The position numbers were made by a program, and so were the translations under genes. The notes under the pieces were generated by a model that saw only the letters and a list, made by a program, of their open reading frames with translations, made no database searches and was not told the DNA's origin. DNA of 27,892 nucleotides, from positions 1 through 27,892 of IMG/VR virus record IMGVR_UViG_3300008267_000672, one strand, 5' to 3'. The DNA is from a virus. The stretch's first letter is position 1, and each line of letters opens with the position of its first letter. Positions 1 through 8,186 of the stretch are shown piece after piece.

Positions 1-42
1 CCAGCGCGATTCACTGTAGTTGAACGAGTAATAAACAAATAA
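1..42 (+). CDS. 3' end of an upstream gene (partial)
   Basis: The first reading frame is open from the window edge to a TAA at 40-42 and encodes PARFTVVERVINK. The stop lies 4 nt before the next start codon, which is the spacing used throughout this operon, so it is probably the tail of a gene that begins outside the window. Thirteen residues are too few to assign a function. Confidence 0.45.
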   Translation, partial: PARFTVVERVINK

Positions 43-46
43 TCGA

Positions 47-292
47 ATGGGAGCGTATAAGAAGTATTTAGTAGAGCTTAGTGAATACGGGTTACAACTG
101 CACCCAGAGATGGAACAGTCAGAGATTCTTGAGATTCTTATTAGGGAATCAGTGTCTGAGCAGCATCCTATGGCTTACCAGATTATGCAAGAAGTCGGGG
201 AGATTATCTACGACGATAGTAGTTTTAAGCGGGCAGCAACTCATTTGCTAAAAGAGCATTACCATGAGAATAATCCACCTGCTCAAAATTGA
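47..292 (+). CDS. Hypothetical small protein, 81 aa
   Basis: I do not recognise this protein. It is mostly helical in character, rich in Glu, Leu and Ile, with no Cys, no membrane segment and no signal peptide, and ends in a hydrophilic His/Asn/Pro-rich tail. The start at 47 follows an A-rich stretch without a Shine-Dalgarno sequence, as in Bacteroidota. Its last 29 nt overlap the next gene. It is the first complete gene in the operon that leads to the MoxR/VWA pair, so it may be co-expressed with them; that is only inference from position. Confidence 0.6.
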   Translation: MGAYKKYLVELSEYGLQLHPEMEQSEILEILIRESVSEQHPMAYQIMQEVGEIIYDDSSFKRAATHLLKEHYHENNPPAQN

Positions 293-527
293 AGATGGGA
301 GCCTTGAGATAGTAGAATCTTTTCCAGTGGTTGATGAGCAGCTTAGTGCTGAGACAATCCAGGTTGCAGAAGATGTATTGTTTGCAACACTACTTGGTCC
401 CAAGTATGAAGAAGTGAATTCTTACAAAGATCTCCATGAAGTAGTCACTCACGCCTATACCACAGGTGTGAGTGATGCTCAAGGGGAGCGTAGTTTTTAT
501 CTATTGTGGTCTACAATACCCGACTAA
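264..527 (+). CDS. Hypothetical small acidic protein, 87 aa
   Basis: Unrecognised. It begins MRIIHLLKIEDGSLEIVE and is acidic, with no Cys and no membrane segment. The 29-nt overlap with the gene before it means either coupled translation or a later start; no better in-frame ATG is near, so I keep this one. The stop TAA at 525-527 is followed 2 nt later by the next ATG, which supports a real translated unit. Confidence 0.55.
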   Translation: MRIIHLLKIEDGSLEIVESFPVVDEQLSAETIQVAEDVLFATLLGPKYEEVNSYKDLHEVVTHAYTTGVSDAQGERSFYLLWSTIPD

Positions 528-529
528 CC

Positions 530-703
530 ATGGAAAAAGAAGAAAAGAAAGCGTTTGACTTAGATAAGTTATTTGATCTTAAGCAAGCGTATAAGAAAGC
601 AATACAGGAAGAAAAAGATACTTTCTGGTTTGATGACAAACAGCTGCTAGTAAGCTATGCTAAGTATTTGATTGAGTATCTAGAATACCAGCTCAAACCA
701 TGA
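530..703 (+). CDS. Hypothetical Lys/Glu-rich protein, 57 aa
   Basis: The frame is open from 506, but that start would overlap the previous gene by 22 nt. The ATG at 530 lies directly after its stop and begins MEKEEKKAFDLDKLFDLK, so I choose it. The product is short, highly charged and probably helical, with aromatic residues (Phe-Trp-Phe) in the middle. The stop overlaps the next start as ATGA at 700-703. Function unknown. Confidence 0.55.
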   Translation: MEKEEKKAFDLDKLFDLKQAYKKAIQEEKDTFWFDDKQLLVSYAKYLIEYLEYQLKP

Positions 704-960
704 CAATGAAAGGATTATTTCGGTTATTGAAAATCGTACCGTACGAGTACATTAATGACAAGTTAGCTGATGCTGTAAGCACAGAGAAAGCTATTAGGGA
801 AGAAGTTAGAGCTGCTGCATTGAATAGAATCAATGAGCTGGGTAGCACACCTGCTACTGCAGACATTAAATCTATTATGTCAGAGCTTAATATCAATTTA
901 GACAATAGCTACGCTAGAGAGCGCATGCTGACGGACTTCATCACTAAAATCAAGGAGTAA
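700..960 (+). CDS. Hypothetical protein, 86 aa
   Basis: Unrecognised. It starts MTMKGLFRLLKIVPYEYI and continues as an amphipathic, mostly helical chain rich in Ala, Glu and Arg. Translation is probably coupled to the gene before it through an ATGA overlap. A second in-frame Met at codon 3 is an equally possible start. It ends 5 nt before the MoxR-like ATPase gene, so the two are likely on one transcript. An antisense ORF at 693-905 is a shadow of this frame. Confidence 0.6.
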   Translation: MTMKGLFRLLKIVPYEYINDKLADAVSTEKAIREEVRAAALNRINELGSTPATADIKSIMSELNINLDNSYARERMLTDFITKIKE

Positions 961-965
961 TTATT

Positions 966-2237
966 ATGTATCTAGTTAAAACGTCCCTCAACGGGGCACA
1001 ATTCTCTATTCAATTTGTTAAAGGACAAACTAACTCAGCTCCTGTTACGGTTGACGTTGACAATCATAACCTTAAGGGTGACTTTAAGATACTTACTAAA
1101 TTCCCGGTAGGTACTGTATTTGCAGTGACTGATATTGCATGGGGTGATGTATCCTCAGAAATCAAAGGTTCTGTACGCCCGCTGTTCTTCGAGGACAATA
1201 TCTATGCAATGTCTGTGCTACCTGCTGAAAACACCCCTACAAACGCAGACATTGATTATCTAATAGACTGGATGATCGCTAGTCCTGACTATACAGAAGA
1301 TGCCATTACTTCTTATGTAAACATCTTTGTAGGATATGGATACACTATCGATCTGAAGGCTAAATACAATGCTTACAAAACAGATACCTCTGGTACGTTG
1401 CGTGATCAAATCATCAGGATGCACCCATGTCCTACCATAGAGAAAACAGGATTCTATGTAGACCCTGAGCTATGGTATTTGCTTATCCGTAATGTACTGC
1501 GTGGTGAGAATACCCTGTTGATCGGACCTACAGGTTCAGGTAAGACCGAGATTATCAGTTTGATTGCAGAGTCTATGCAAAAAACACTGAACTATCAGGA
1601 TATGGGTACTGTACAGGACGCTCAGTCAGCTCTGCTCGGTGTGCACCGTCTTAACAAAGAAGGTCACTCATCGTTCGAGTATGCTCCATTTGTGTCTTAT
1701 GTACAACAACCCAACATTACCTTACTTGACGAGCTCAATCGTGCACCACTCTCAGCTTCTAATATCCTATTCCCATGTCTTGACAAGCGTAGGTATTTGC
1801 CTGTAGACATTGCATGCAGTGATTCTGATCGTAAGATTGCAGTGCATGAACAGTGTGTATTCTTTGCTACTGCTAACCTAGGTTCAGAATACAGCGGTAC
1901 TACTCAGATCGACCGTGCATTGCTAGATCGTTTCTTCCCCATCGAACTTAGCTATCCAACAGAAGACGCTGAGATCAAAGTATTAATGCTTCGCACTGGT
2001 GTTGATGAGAAAAATGCAAAAGCTATTGTCAAGGTAGGTAAAACTATTCGTGATCAATTCAAAGAGCAAGAGCTTAGTAATGTAGTATCAGTTCGTCATA
2101 CACTGACTGCAGCTAATCTGATCAAAGATGGTTTCGATACAGTCGGTGCTTTGATGAAGGTTATTATGCCTCTGTTTGATGACTCTAGTGGTGTATCTGA
2201 GCGTACTAAGGTGAAATCTATTATCGCAGCTAACTAA
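966..2237 (+). CDS. MoxR/CobS-like AAA+ ATPase, 423 aa
   Basis: The C-terminal two thirds is an AAA+ module of the MoxR/CobS/NorQ type. Visible are Walker A GPTGSGKT at residues 187-194, Walker B ITLLDELN at 251-258, sensor 1 FFATANLG at 299-306 and an arginine-finger-like DRALLDRF at 316-323. About 180 residues precede the ATPase and match nothing I know. Members of this group form ring ATPases that remodel a target together with a von Willebrand A partner, as CobS-CobT and RavA-ViaA do. The VWA partner gene is here too, two genes downstream, which strongly suggests a working pair. The target in this phage is unknown; a cobalt-chelatase role is not shown. The last base of its TAA is the A of the next ATG. 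Confidence 0.93.
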   Translation: MYLVKTSLNGAQFSIQFVKGQTNSAPVTVDVDNHNLKGDFKILTKFPVGTVFAVTDIAWGDVSSEIKGSVRPLFFEDNIYAMSVLPAENTPTNADIDYLIDWMIASPDYTEDAITSYVNIFVGYGYTIDLKAKYNAYKTDTSGTLRDQIIRMHPCPTIEKTGFYVDPELWYLLIRNVLRGENTLLIGPTGSGKTEIISLIAESMQKTLNYQDMGTVQDAQSALLGVHRLNKEGHSSFEYAPFVSYVQQPNITLLDELNRAPLSASNILFPCLDKRRYLPVDIACSDSDRKIAVHEQCVFFATANLGSEYSGTTQIDRALLDRFFPIELSYPTEDAEIKVLMLRTGVDEKNAKAIVKVGKTIRDQFKEQELSNVVSVRHTLTAANLIKDGFDTVGALMKVIMPLFDDSSGVSERTKVKSIIAAN

Positions 2238-2425
2238 TGATAACATTCACTAAGCTTAATGAAACAGATGATTCAGTGAGTGTAACAGTAGGAGATAAGA
2301 TGTTCATAATCATTAAACGTAATGATACCGGAATATCCATTGACTACTACAATTACACTCATTCTGATGAACCTCTTGAACCATTCAAATCAGATCAGAT
2401 TTGGTTTGATGATTTAACAGAATAA
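2237..2425 (+). CDS. Small acidic protein between the ATPase and VWA genes, 62 aa
   Basis: The start ATG shares one base with the TAA of the ATPase gene (TAATG), so translation is probably coupled. The product is acidic, predicted beta-rich at the N terminus (MITFTKLNETDDSVSVTVG), and ends FDDLTE. No known domain. Its place between the two members of a likely ATPase/VWA complex suggests an accessory or adaptor subunit, but nothing in the sequence proves that. Confidence 0.6.
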   Translation: MITFTKLNETDDSVSVTVGDKMFIIIKRNDTGISIDYYNYTHSDEPLEPFKSDQIWFDDLTE

Positions 2426-2430
2426 ACAAT

Positions 2431-4245
2431 ATGGCTTACTTCAGAGATTGGTTTGGTAGAGATGCCGACTATGGCTATACCTACTATGATCCCAAACGAC
2501 GCAGTGTCAACTGGGACAAAGGTTATACAAACTACAGCGACTTTATCTTCGGTTATGGGACTAAGTCTATTAAGACAGAGCAAGCTGCGCAATTGTTGAG
2601 CACCATGAGTCGGGTAATGGGAGTTACAACAGATAAGTTTAGCTCCTCTAGACGTGCAGATTCTGTGTTCATACCTACAAATATGCTCAAGGATCCATCT
2701 CTTCTAGATGCGTTTATCGGTGCATCGTTGCAGAATATGGCTGCTTATACTCATCAAAGTGATATAGAGCGAGAGCACATTCATGGTCTTGGTAGAGGTA
2801 GAGCATCATTGAATAAAACTGTTGCCAAGATTCTTAATCAAGAGCGTGTTGGTAAGCATATGTCTAAGGAAACTCCTGGTTATCTGAGATTCGTACAGAA
2901 ATACAAGGATCATGCTTATAGCAGTAGACCTGTGCCTAAGAATGACAATGAGCATTTGATAGAATTATTTGATCGTATCATTCGCTATCCTGATAAGATT
3001 ACAGAGGAAGAGCTTGAGAAGTTCAAAGATCCTATCAATGAAATCAAGACTGTTATTCAAAGCACAGGCGGTATCCCTGATGACTTCTCTGGCATGATTA
3101 AAACATCTAAGAAAATCACTACAATTCTTGAGAAATACATTGAGGAAATTCCACCCAAAGATGATAAAGACAGTAGTGATGACGGGGATGAAGGAGATGA
3201 ACCAGAAGATGAGTCATCAAAAAAGAGCAAAAGTCGAGCGTCCAAATCCGATGAGATTAGAGACTTTGCATCTAGTTTGTTTGACCATGTTGACGGTATA
3301 GACGGAGATGGTGAAACAGACGCAAGTAGCTCTTTCACAGAGTTTATGGAGTGTATTAAAGCTGATGAGGAATGTTCTCTTAAAGCAATTACCAAGGTAG
3401 ATTACATTACCATAGCTCCAACAACAAAATCTGAAAAAGCTTATGCAGAAGCAGTAGATAATATAGACATTACTGCAGCCAATGTTCTTGGTTCTTTACT
3501 GCGTCGTAAAAGCAGAGATTATCAGTTCCATCTGAAGTCTATGCGCAGTGGTCGTCTAGATACTGGTAAACTGGCTGAAGCTAAGCAAGGTGTACCTACT
3601 ATCTATGAGCGCATCGGTGAAGTAAAAACCAACAAACTCTGTGTTACCATCCTTGTTGACGAGAGTGGTAGTATGCATGATACAAAAGCAGATGCTGCTC
3701 GACAATCCGCTATCTTCTTAAATGAGGCTCTAAAGAATGTACCAGATGTTGAGTTATTCATTTATGGTCATACTGCAGACCTTGGTTCTGATTGCGACTT
3801 TAGGAGGTATGGTTTTAGTAAAAAGCCAAGCGGTAATGGTTCTACACAGCTGTTGATTTACAAAGAACCTGGTGTGCACAATAGTCATCAGCTCGGTCAC
3901 ATTAGCGGTAAATATGAGAATCGTGATGGTAGTGCGATGATTGCTGCTGCAAAACGAGTGAGAGGATTTACTCCTAGCAATGGTGTGTTCATAGTAATTA
4001 GCGACGGTTCTCCACATGCAAATGACTACCATGGTGATTCTGCACGTAAACACGTTCGCAAAATGGCTAATTCTATTGAGCAAATGGGTTTTCAGGTAAT
4101 CCAAGTTACTATCGGAGGATATCATAGTAGTGATATGTTTAAGACAGTAATTGATATGGATGATGTAGACACATTCCCGCGTGAGTTTGTCAACTTCCTC
4201 AAGAAGAAGATTAACACAATGATTAAAGAAAAAGTAACGCTGTAA
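2431..4245 (+). CDS. CobT-like von Willebrand factor A (VWA) protein, 604 aa
   Basis: The C-terminal 200 residues form a VWA domain with a complete MIDAS metal site: DESGS at 410-414, Thr448 in GHT, and Asp525 in VISDGS. Just before it stands SGRLDTGKLAEAK (373-385), the kind of Arg-Leu-Asp segment found ahead of the VWA in CobT proteins. Residues 244-275 are a very acidic then basic low-complexity linker, also typical of CobT. The N-terminal half (1-240) has no recognised domain. In CobS/CobT and related systems the VWA protein binds the substrate complex and the AAA+ ring drives change in it; the matching ATPase is encoded at 966-2237. The operon ends at a hairpin 5 nt downstream. Family assignment is firm for VWA and fair for CobT-like. 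Confidence 0.9.
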   Translation: MAYFRDWFGRDADYGYTYYDPKRRSVNWDKGYTNYSDFIFGYGTKSIKTEQAAQLLSTMSRVMGVTTDKFSSSRRADSVFIPTNMLKDPSLLDAFIGASLQNMAAYTHQSDIEREHIHGLGRGRASLNKTVAKILNQERVGKHMSKETPGYLRFVQKYKDHAYSSRPVPKNDNEHLIELFDRIIRYPDKITEEELEKFKDPINEIKTVIQSTGGIPDDFSGMIKTSKKITTILEKYIEEIPPKDDKDSSDDGDEGDEPEDESSKKSKSRASKSDEIRDFASSLFDHVDGIDGDGETDASSSFTEFMECIKADEECSLKAITKVDYITIAPTTKSEKAYAEAVDNIDITAANVLGSLLRRKSRDYQFHLKSMRSGRLDTGKLAEAKQGVPTIYERIGEVKTNKLCVTILVDESGSMHDTKADAARQSAIFLNEALKNVPDVELFIYGHTADLGSDCDFRRYGFSKKPSGNGSTQLLIYKEPGVHNSHQLGHISGKYENRDGSAMIAAAKRVRGFTPSNGVFIVISDGSPHANDYHGDSARKHVRKMANSIEQMGFQVIQVTIGGYHSSDMFKTVIDMDDVDTFPREFVNFLKKKINTMIKEKVTL

Positions 4246-4249
4246 CCAT

Positions 4250-4273
4250 AAGCCCCCAGATTATCGGGGGCTT
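4250..4273 (+). terminator. Hairpin terminator after the VWA gene
   Basis: AAGCCCCC (4250-4257) pairs perfectly with GGGGGCTT (4266-4273) around an 8-nt loop, followed by a short T stretch (TTTAAC). It lies 5 nt after the VWA stop codon. The T tract is weak, so termination may be partial. Confidence 0.75.
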
Positions 4274-4288
4274 TAACTCTATTAAGTT

Positions 4289-5323
4289 ATGTCGATTAGA
4301 TTAAGAGGACTAACAGTATTATTCCCAAACGGATTTGTAACTACAGTCTTGATTCCATCGGTGCTGTCTACTGTATCAGAAGTGGACTCAGCCAGAGAGA
4401 TTCTAGTTGCGTTAGACAAATACAAAAACGGTATACAAAGACTTATAGCAAGATCTCCTAGTCTGTCTATGGGTAAAGGTAAAGTATATTCAAGCTTTGA
4501 TGAGCTCTTACATTCTATGATCAATGCTCGTAAATATCTTGACATGGACGAAGCGGACCCAGATGTAGTGAAAGAACTGTATTACCTAGATCTTACTAAT
4601 AGTAAAATTACCTTGTATGATCACAAGAGTAAAACAGAGCGCGGTACTATGTTCTTAAGAGGGTTCTACTCAAACTGGCAAGAAATGTTCTATCCGGAGC
4701 ATGTAGAAAAACTACCTGATCCTCCTGAAACTATTGAGATTGCAGAGGAACTAATTGTTGAGTCGATAAAAGAAGAATCTGCTGAGGAGATTATGATGGA
4801 GATGACTTCTGAGGATGTTGATGAGGGTCTGTTTAATAACTATTCTAAACAAATGCGAGAACAGCTTCCTGCAGAGCAGTATGCACTATGGGAAATGTCT
4901 ATGCAATTACTAGTGGATGCAGAATTTCAGTATAACAATAGTCTGTACATGTCTATAGAATATAGTGGAGGTGGGGATTCCGGTCAAACTGACAACATAT
5001 CTGTTACTGTTCCAGCAGATAGTGATGATCCAAAAGTATTAAAGGAAGGTCTAGATTATAAAAGATGGAATGGAAGCGGTTATGTAATGTGTCGTAGAGT
5101 TTACTTAAGTACTGCAAATGCAGAATACGATGAACAAATCTGGAAAGTCATTCAAGGATCAGAAGGTGGATTTTATAACGATGAAGGTGGTCGCGGTGTA
5201 TTTGTAATAAGTCCTACTACGTTCAAATGGCAGCACTACAACTATGAACAACGTGAAGACCAAACTATAGATTTAGATATTGATGTGCTAAGTCTACCTA
5301 CAAAGGATTCATTACCCTTCTAA
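4289..5323 (+). CDS. Hypothetical protein, 344 aa
   Basis: I do not recognise the family. The N-terminal 130 residues mix beta and alpha character (MSIRLRGLTVLFPNGFVTTV at the start), followed by a strongly acidic region around 150-180 and a C-terminal part rich in Tyr, Gly and Asp. No Cys cluster, signal peptide or membrane segment is visible. It begins the transcription unit after the terminator and ends 2 nt before the next gene. Possible partner of that gene; function unknown. Confidence 0.75.
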   Translation: MSIRLRGLTVLFPNGFVTTVLIPSVLSTVSEVDSAREILVALDKYKNGIQRLIARSPSLSMGKGKVYSSFDELLHSMINARKYLDMDEADPDVVKELYYLDLTNSKITLYDHKSKTERGTMFLRGFYSNWQEMFYPEHVEKLPDPPETIEIAEELIVESIKEESAEEIMMEMTSEDVDEGLFNNYSKQMREQLPAEQYALWEMSMQLLVDAEFQYNNSLYMSIEYSGGGDSGQTDNISVTVPADSDDPKVLKEGLDYKRWNGSGYVMCRRVYLSTANAEYDEQIWKVIQGSEGGFYNDEGGRGVFVISPTTFKWQHYNYEQREDQTIDLDIDVLSLPTKDSLPF

Positions 5324-5325
5324 CA

Positions 5326-5715
5326 ATGGCCACACCTATGCATCATGCTATGTCCAGTGCTCGTAAGCACGGTGGAACATGGCAACAATATGTCCACATT
5401 CACAATTGGTTCGATGAGACAAAAGCTTGGGTGCCTGATGTAAGACATCGGGCATTCAGGCACCATGCTGAAGGTATCTTTGAGTGCGAACAGAAGTTTG
5501 GGATATCAATCCCTATTATACTTGCTGGAGGTGTTACCAAAGAAGTACCTGTTAGAGTATTAGGCGAGCAGCACGTCAATGAAGATTGTGGTTTTATACC
5601 CAATGCCAAAGATTATGTGAAAGGAATGAAGTTGGAGATGTGGCAGGTTAAGGTCGGAACTAAAATTGATGTCAATCTAAACGGTGATCTGACTATAGAT
5701 AATGTAGAACTGTAG
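5326..5715 (+). CDS. DUF6915-like protein, 129 aa
   Basis: The N-terminal half carries a dense His/Trp pattern: SSARKHGGTWQQYVHIHNWF (11-30), then DVRHRAFRHHAEGIF near residues 39-53. I recall this as the hallmark of the DUF6915 group found in phages and some bacteria; I could not check it by search. The His and Asp residues could bind a metal, which is inference. The C-terminal half has a GEQHVNEDCG segment and short beta strands. It is 2 nt downstream of the 344-aa gene. No experimental role is known to me. Confidence 0.7.
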   Translation: MATPMHHAMSSARKHGGTWQQYVHIHNWFDETKAWVPDVRHRAFRHHAEGIFECEQKFGISIPIILAGGVTKEVPVRVLGEQHVNEDCGFIPNAKDYVKGMKLEMWQVKVGTKIDVNLNGDLTIDNVEL

Positions 5716-5738
5716 TGATATAGTCCTATGTTTTTTGT

Positions 5739-5752
5739 AACTTTGAAAAGTT
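5739..5752. promoter_or_regulatory. Inverted repeat AACTTT-GA-AAAGTT, possible operator
   Basis: A perfect 6-bp inverted repeat with a 2-nt spacer lies in the 89-nt gap before the gene at 5805. A closely similar palindrome, AAACTTT-G-AAAGTTT, occurs at 9497-9511 before the helicase gene. Downstream, TAGCTTGG (5769-5776) weakly resembles a Bacteroidota -7 box, but its spacing from TTTG is long (23 nt). Operator is a better reading than core promoter. Confidence 0.4.
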
Positions 5753-5804
5753 TAGATTTAATAATTGGTAGCTTGGTAGTCTATATGTATCTCTGTGTAT
5801 CATA

Positions 5805-6050
5805 ATGATTATCAACCTTCCAAACGGAAAATCCGTTGAGGTTTCCCTGGAAGTGTATCTACGAATGACTGATGAGGACTTTGAATATCTTATGTCTCTT
5901 AATTGGGGTGATGAGCTTATCAACCCATTTCAATCTAGCGTCCTATTATATGGAGAAGCTAAGATTGAAGAAGACGATGATGATGAAGATGAATCTGATG
6001 CTGAAGTAGATACGCTTTCAGACCTCGACGCTGAAGCCTTTGATGAATGA
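5805..6050 (+). CDS. Hypothetical protein with acidic tail, 81 aa
   Basis: The first 50 residues (MIINLPNGKSVEVSLEVYLR onward) look folded; the last 30 are almost all Asp and Glu with a few Ser and Ala. It is the first gene after an intergenic gap holding a palindrome, so it probably starts a transcription unit. Its stop overlaps the next start (ATGA at 6047-6050). Acidic tails like this occur in DNA mimics and in proteins that bind basic partners, but no specific role can be given. Confidence 0.7.
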   Translation: MIINLPNGKSVEVSLEVYLRMTDEDFEYLMSLNWGDELINPFQSSVLLYGEAKIEEDDDDEDESDAEVDTLSDLDAEAFDE

Positions 6051-6463
6051 TTACTAAACCCAAACAGTGCTCTGGTTGTGGGGAAATGAAAGCTATTTGG
6101 AAAAATAGTGGTGGGGAGAAGTATTGCAAAGACTGCTGGTACAAAAAATCTCCTACTAAATTCCCCCAACAGTCCAAAGTGTTACCTAAGAAGTCACCCA
6201 AGCGTGGAGTATTGGATCAAGCCTACTCCGTATTAAGACAACAGTTTTTGACAAGTCATCCTTATTGCTCTGCAAAATTGGATGGATGTACTACTAATAG
6301 CACTGATATACATCACAAATCTGGACGTAGCAAACATTACTTGAATCAAGTAACTTGGCTTGCAGTATGCAGGAGCTGTCATCAGTGGATTGAACTGAAC
6401 CCTGCTAAAGCAAAAGAATTGGGGTTTTCTAGCTCAAGAATACAAGATGCTGATGCTGACTAA
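6047..6463 (+). CDS. HNH endonuclease with zinc ribbon, 138 aa
   Basis: Residues 8-30 form a zinc ribbon with Cys8, Cys11, Cys27 and Cys30. The C-terminal half is an HNH nuclease: Cys74 and Cys81, His89-His90, Asn100 and a C-R-S-C-H group (Cys108, Cys111, His112). HNH enzymes use the His pair and a metal to cut DNA; phages use them in packaging, recombination or as homing enzymes. Placement in an early operon next to a helicase fits a recombination or genome-defence role more than packaging. The start is coupled to the gene before by ATGA. A basic linker (35-55) separates the two zinc parts. Confidence 0.88.
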   Translation: MITKPKQCSGCGEMKAIWKNSGGEKYCKDCWYKKSPTKFPQQSKVLPKKSPKRGVLDQAYSVLRQQFLTSHPYCSAKLDGCTTNSTDIHHKSGRSKHYLNQVTWLAVCRSCHQWIELNPAKAKELGFSSSRIQDADAD

Positions 6464-6686
6464 CGCAGAAAAACTATTCTGCATGTATAGACTACAATTA
6501 GCAGGTAGTGGTATGACTGCCTTGATTGATGCAATATTCGCTCTGGACATCAACAACAGAACGAAGTTAGCTATGGGATTCCCTGAGCTGGTAGAAGTAG
6601 TTAATCGCTACAATTTTGAGAATGGGTATTGGGAAGACCTGGTAAAGCGTTGGAATGAAGAATCAGCAATACAATTAGACATATGA
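6447..6686 (+). CDS. Hypothetical protein, 79 aa
   Basis: Unrecognised. It overlaps the HNH gene by 17 nt; a second Met at codon 3 (6453) would shorten this to 11 nt and is equally likely as the start. The protein is helical in character, with LFCMYRLQLAGSGMTALIDA near the N terminus and a Trp-rich C terminus. Its stop overlaps the helicase start by 4 nt (ATGA), so it is probably translated with it. Confidence 0.65.
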   Translation: MLMLTNAEKLFCMYRLQLAGSGMTALIDAIFALDINNRTKLAMGFPELVEVVNRYNFENGYWEDLVKRWNEESAIQLDI

Positions 6687-7807
6687 CAACTATCTCTCCA
6701 TTAGGATCAAGGAGAGATACTATTCAAGAACAAGCTTTAGAAGTAGCTAAACAGCACAAGCGCTGCGGTCTGGCTATCTCCATGGGTGTAGGTAAAACCT
6801 ATATTGGACTAAAGCACATGGAATGGTATCTCAAAGAAATTAATGCAGATGCTAAATTCCTGGTAGTAGCACCTAAGCGTTCTATATTCAACAGTTGGTT
6901 TGACGATATGGATAAGTTCAACTTAGGGTACTTAAAGGATAGAGTTACAATAACCACTTATCTTAGCCTACAAAAACAATCTCTAGAGTACGATGTCCTT
7001 TATCTTGACGAGTGTCATAGCCTGTTGTTCACTCATTTGCTTTGGCTTAATTCTTATGCGAATAGCATACTGGGACTTACTGGTACACCACCCAGATACG
7101 AAAAGAGCGAAAAGGGCGAAATGGTTGGAAAGTTCTGCCCTATTCGTTATCATTACCTCACTGATGCTGCTGTCGATGATCATATTCTTAACGACTATAG
7201 AATAGTCGTACACTCAGTCAACCTCAGTAAGCTTAATACACATGTAGTAAAGACTGCAAGCAAGGTATTCAAGACCAGCGAGCATGAAAACTACCAGTAC
7301 TGGTGCAATCGTATATCTAATGCCAAATCCCCCGCTGATGAGCAATTCTGTAGGATTGCTAGGATGCGAGCGATTATGGAGTATCAGACAAAAGAGCGGT
7401 ATGCTACTTCCCTGCTAAAGGATATAGAAGACAAGTGCATCATCTTCTGTAACACCAAAGAGCAAGCGGAACGAATGGCTAACCATAGCTATCATAGTAC
7501 AAATCCCGACAGTGAAGAGAATCTAGAGCTATTTAAACAAGGTAAAATCAATCGTTTGAGCTGTGTGCTGCAGCTTAGCGAAGGAGTCAATATACCGGGT
7601 CTGAAGAATGCTATTATCCTACACTCCTACGGTAATGAGCGCAAGTCTGCTCAACGTATTGGTAGGGTACTAAGACTAAATCCTGACGAGGTAGCTACAG
7701 TGCACGTATTACGATATCCAGCAACAATCGATGTCAAGTGGGTAGACAAAGCGCTGGAAGACTTTGACCGTACTAAAATCCAATATCGAGATGTATACCA
7801 TTATTGA
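6683..7807 (+). CDS. Superfamily 2 DNA helicase, 374 aa
   Basis: Motif I is SMGVGKT (33-39), motif II is DECHS (109-113, DExH class), motif III-like is LTGTP (132-136) and motif VI is QRIGRVLR (324-331). The segment IIFCNTKEQAERMA (253-266) opens the second RecA-like lobe. The layout matches compact phage helicases of the UvsW/RecG-like broad group that unwind or rewind branched DNA. At 374 residues it is close to a minimal two-lobe enzyme. It lies in the recombination and replication block, between an HNH nuclease and an unknown gene, and its 3' end overlaps the next gene by 17 nt. Confidence 0.92.
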   Translation: MTTISPLGSRRDTIQEQALEVAKQHKRCGLAISMGVGKTYIGLKHMEWYLKEINADAKFLVVAPKRSIFNSWFDDMDKFNLGYLKDRVTITTYLSLQKQSLEYDVLYLDECHSLLFTHLLWLNSYANSILGLTGTPPRYEKSEKGEMVGKFCPIRYHYLTDAAVDDHILNDYRIVVHSVNLSKLNTHVVKTASKVFKTSEHENYQYWCNRISNAKSPADEQFCRIARMRAIMEYQTKERYATSLLKDIEDKCIIFCNTKEQAERMANHSYHSTNPDSEENLELFKQGKINRLSCVLQLSEGVNIPGLKNAIILHSYGNERKSAQRIGRVLRLNPDEVATVHVLRYPATIDVKWVDKALEDFDRTKIQYRDVYHY

Positions 7808-8186
7808 GTACCTGGTAGACGAAAAAGGGGTTATGAGTCCCAGGAGCGATAAAGAACTACAGAAGTTCAATCGACTCCTTCTAACACTGAAGCCTGGAAT
7901 GAGGTTAAGTGCAATGTTCGAGGTCATTAAAGATGACCACAGTTTGGTACAATTAGCTAAAGTCCATGCTCTAATACGAGAGCTGGCTCATTGCACAGGT
8001 AATGAGTTTGAGGACGTAAAGCTGGAAGTAAAAAGAAAAGCGGGTCTTACCGTTAAGTCCAAGGACAGTAGTGGTAACCCGATAGAGATTGTCAAGAGCT
8101 TTGCTGACTGCAGCAAGGATCAATTAGGAATGGCTATCGAGTCCTGTATCCAGATCGGAGTCGAGTTCGGTTGCATCCTTTACTGA
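7791..8186 (+). CDS. Hypothetical recombination-region protein, 131 aa
   Basis: The frame is open from 7764, but the ATG at 7791 (MYTIIEYLVDEKG) cuts the overlap with the helicase to 17 nt and gives a sensible N terminus, so I choose it. The middle segment KVHALIRELAHCTGNEFEDV and the C-terminal DQLGMAIESCIQIGVEFGC recall a group of phage proteins placed with NinB/Orf-type recombination mediators; this is recall, not a search. The last 63 nt overlap the 3' end of a gene on the other strand, so the two genes converge tail to tail. Confidence 0.68.
   Translation: MYTIIEYLVDEKGVMSPRSDKELQKFNRLLLTLKPGMRLSAMFEVIKDDHSLVQLAKVHALIRELAHCTGNEFEDVKLEVKRKAGLTVKSKDSSGNPIEIVKSFADCSKDQLGMAIESCIQIGVEFGCILY

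Noticed and set aside
3057-4125. Minus-strand ORFs inside the VWA gene
   Set aside because: Antisense to acidic and MIDAS-bearing coding sequence with clear family motifs; no start context.
5930-6201. Minus-strand ORFs across the acidic gene and HNH gene
   Set aside because: The poly-Ser/His runs are the reverse of poly-Asp/Glu codons.
6993-7205. Plus-strand 70-aa membrane-like ORF inside the helicase gene
   Set aside because: A frame-shadow of conserved helicase motifs II and III.
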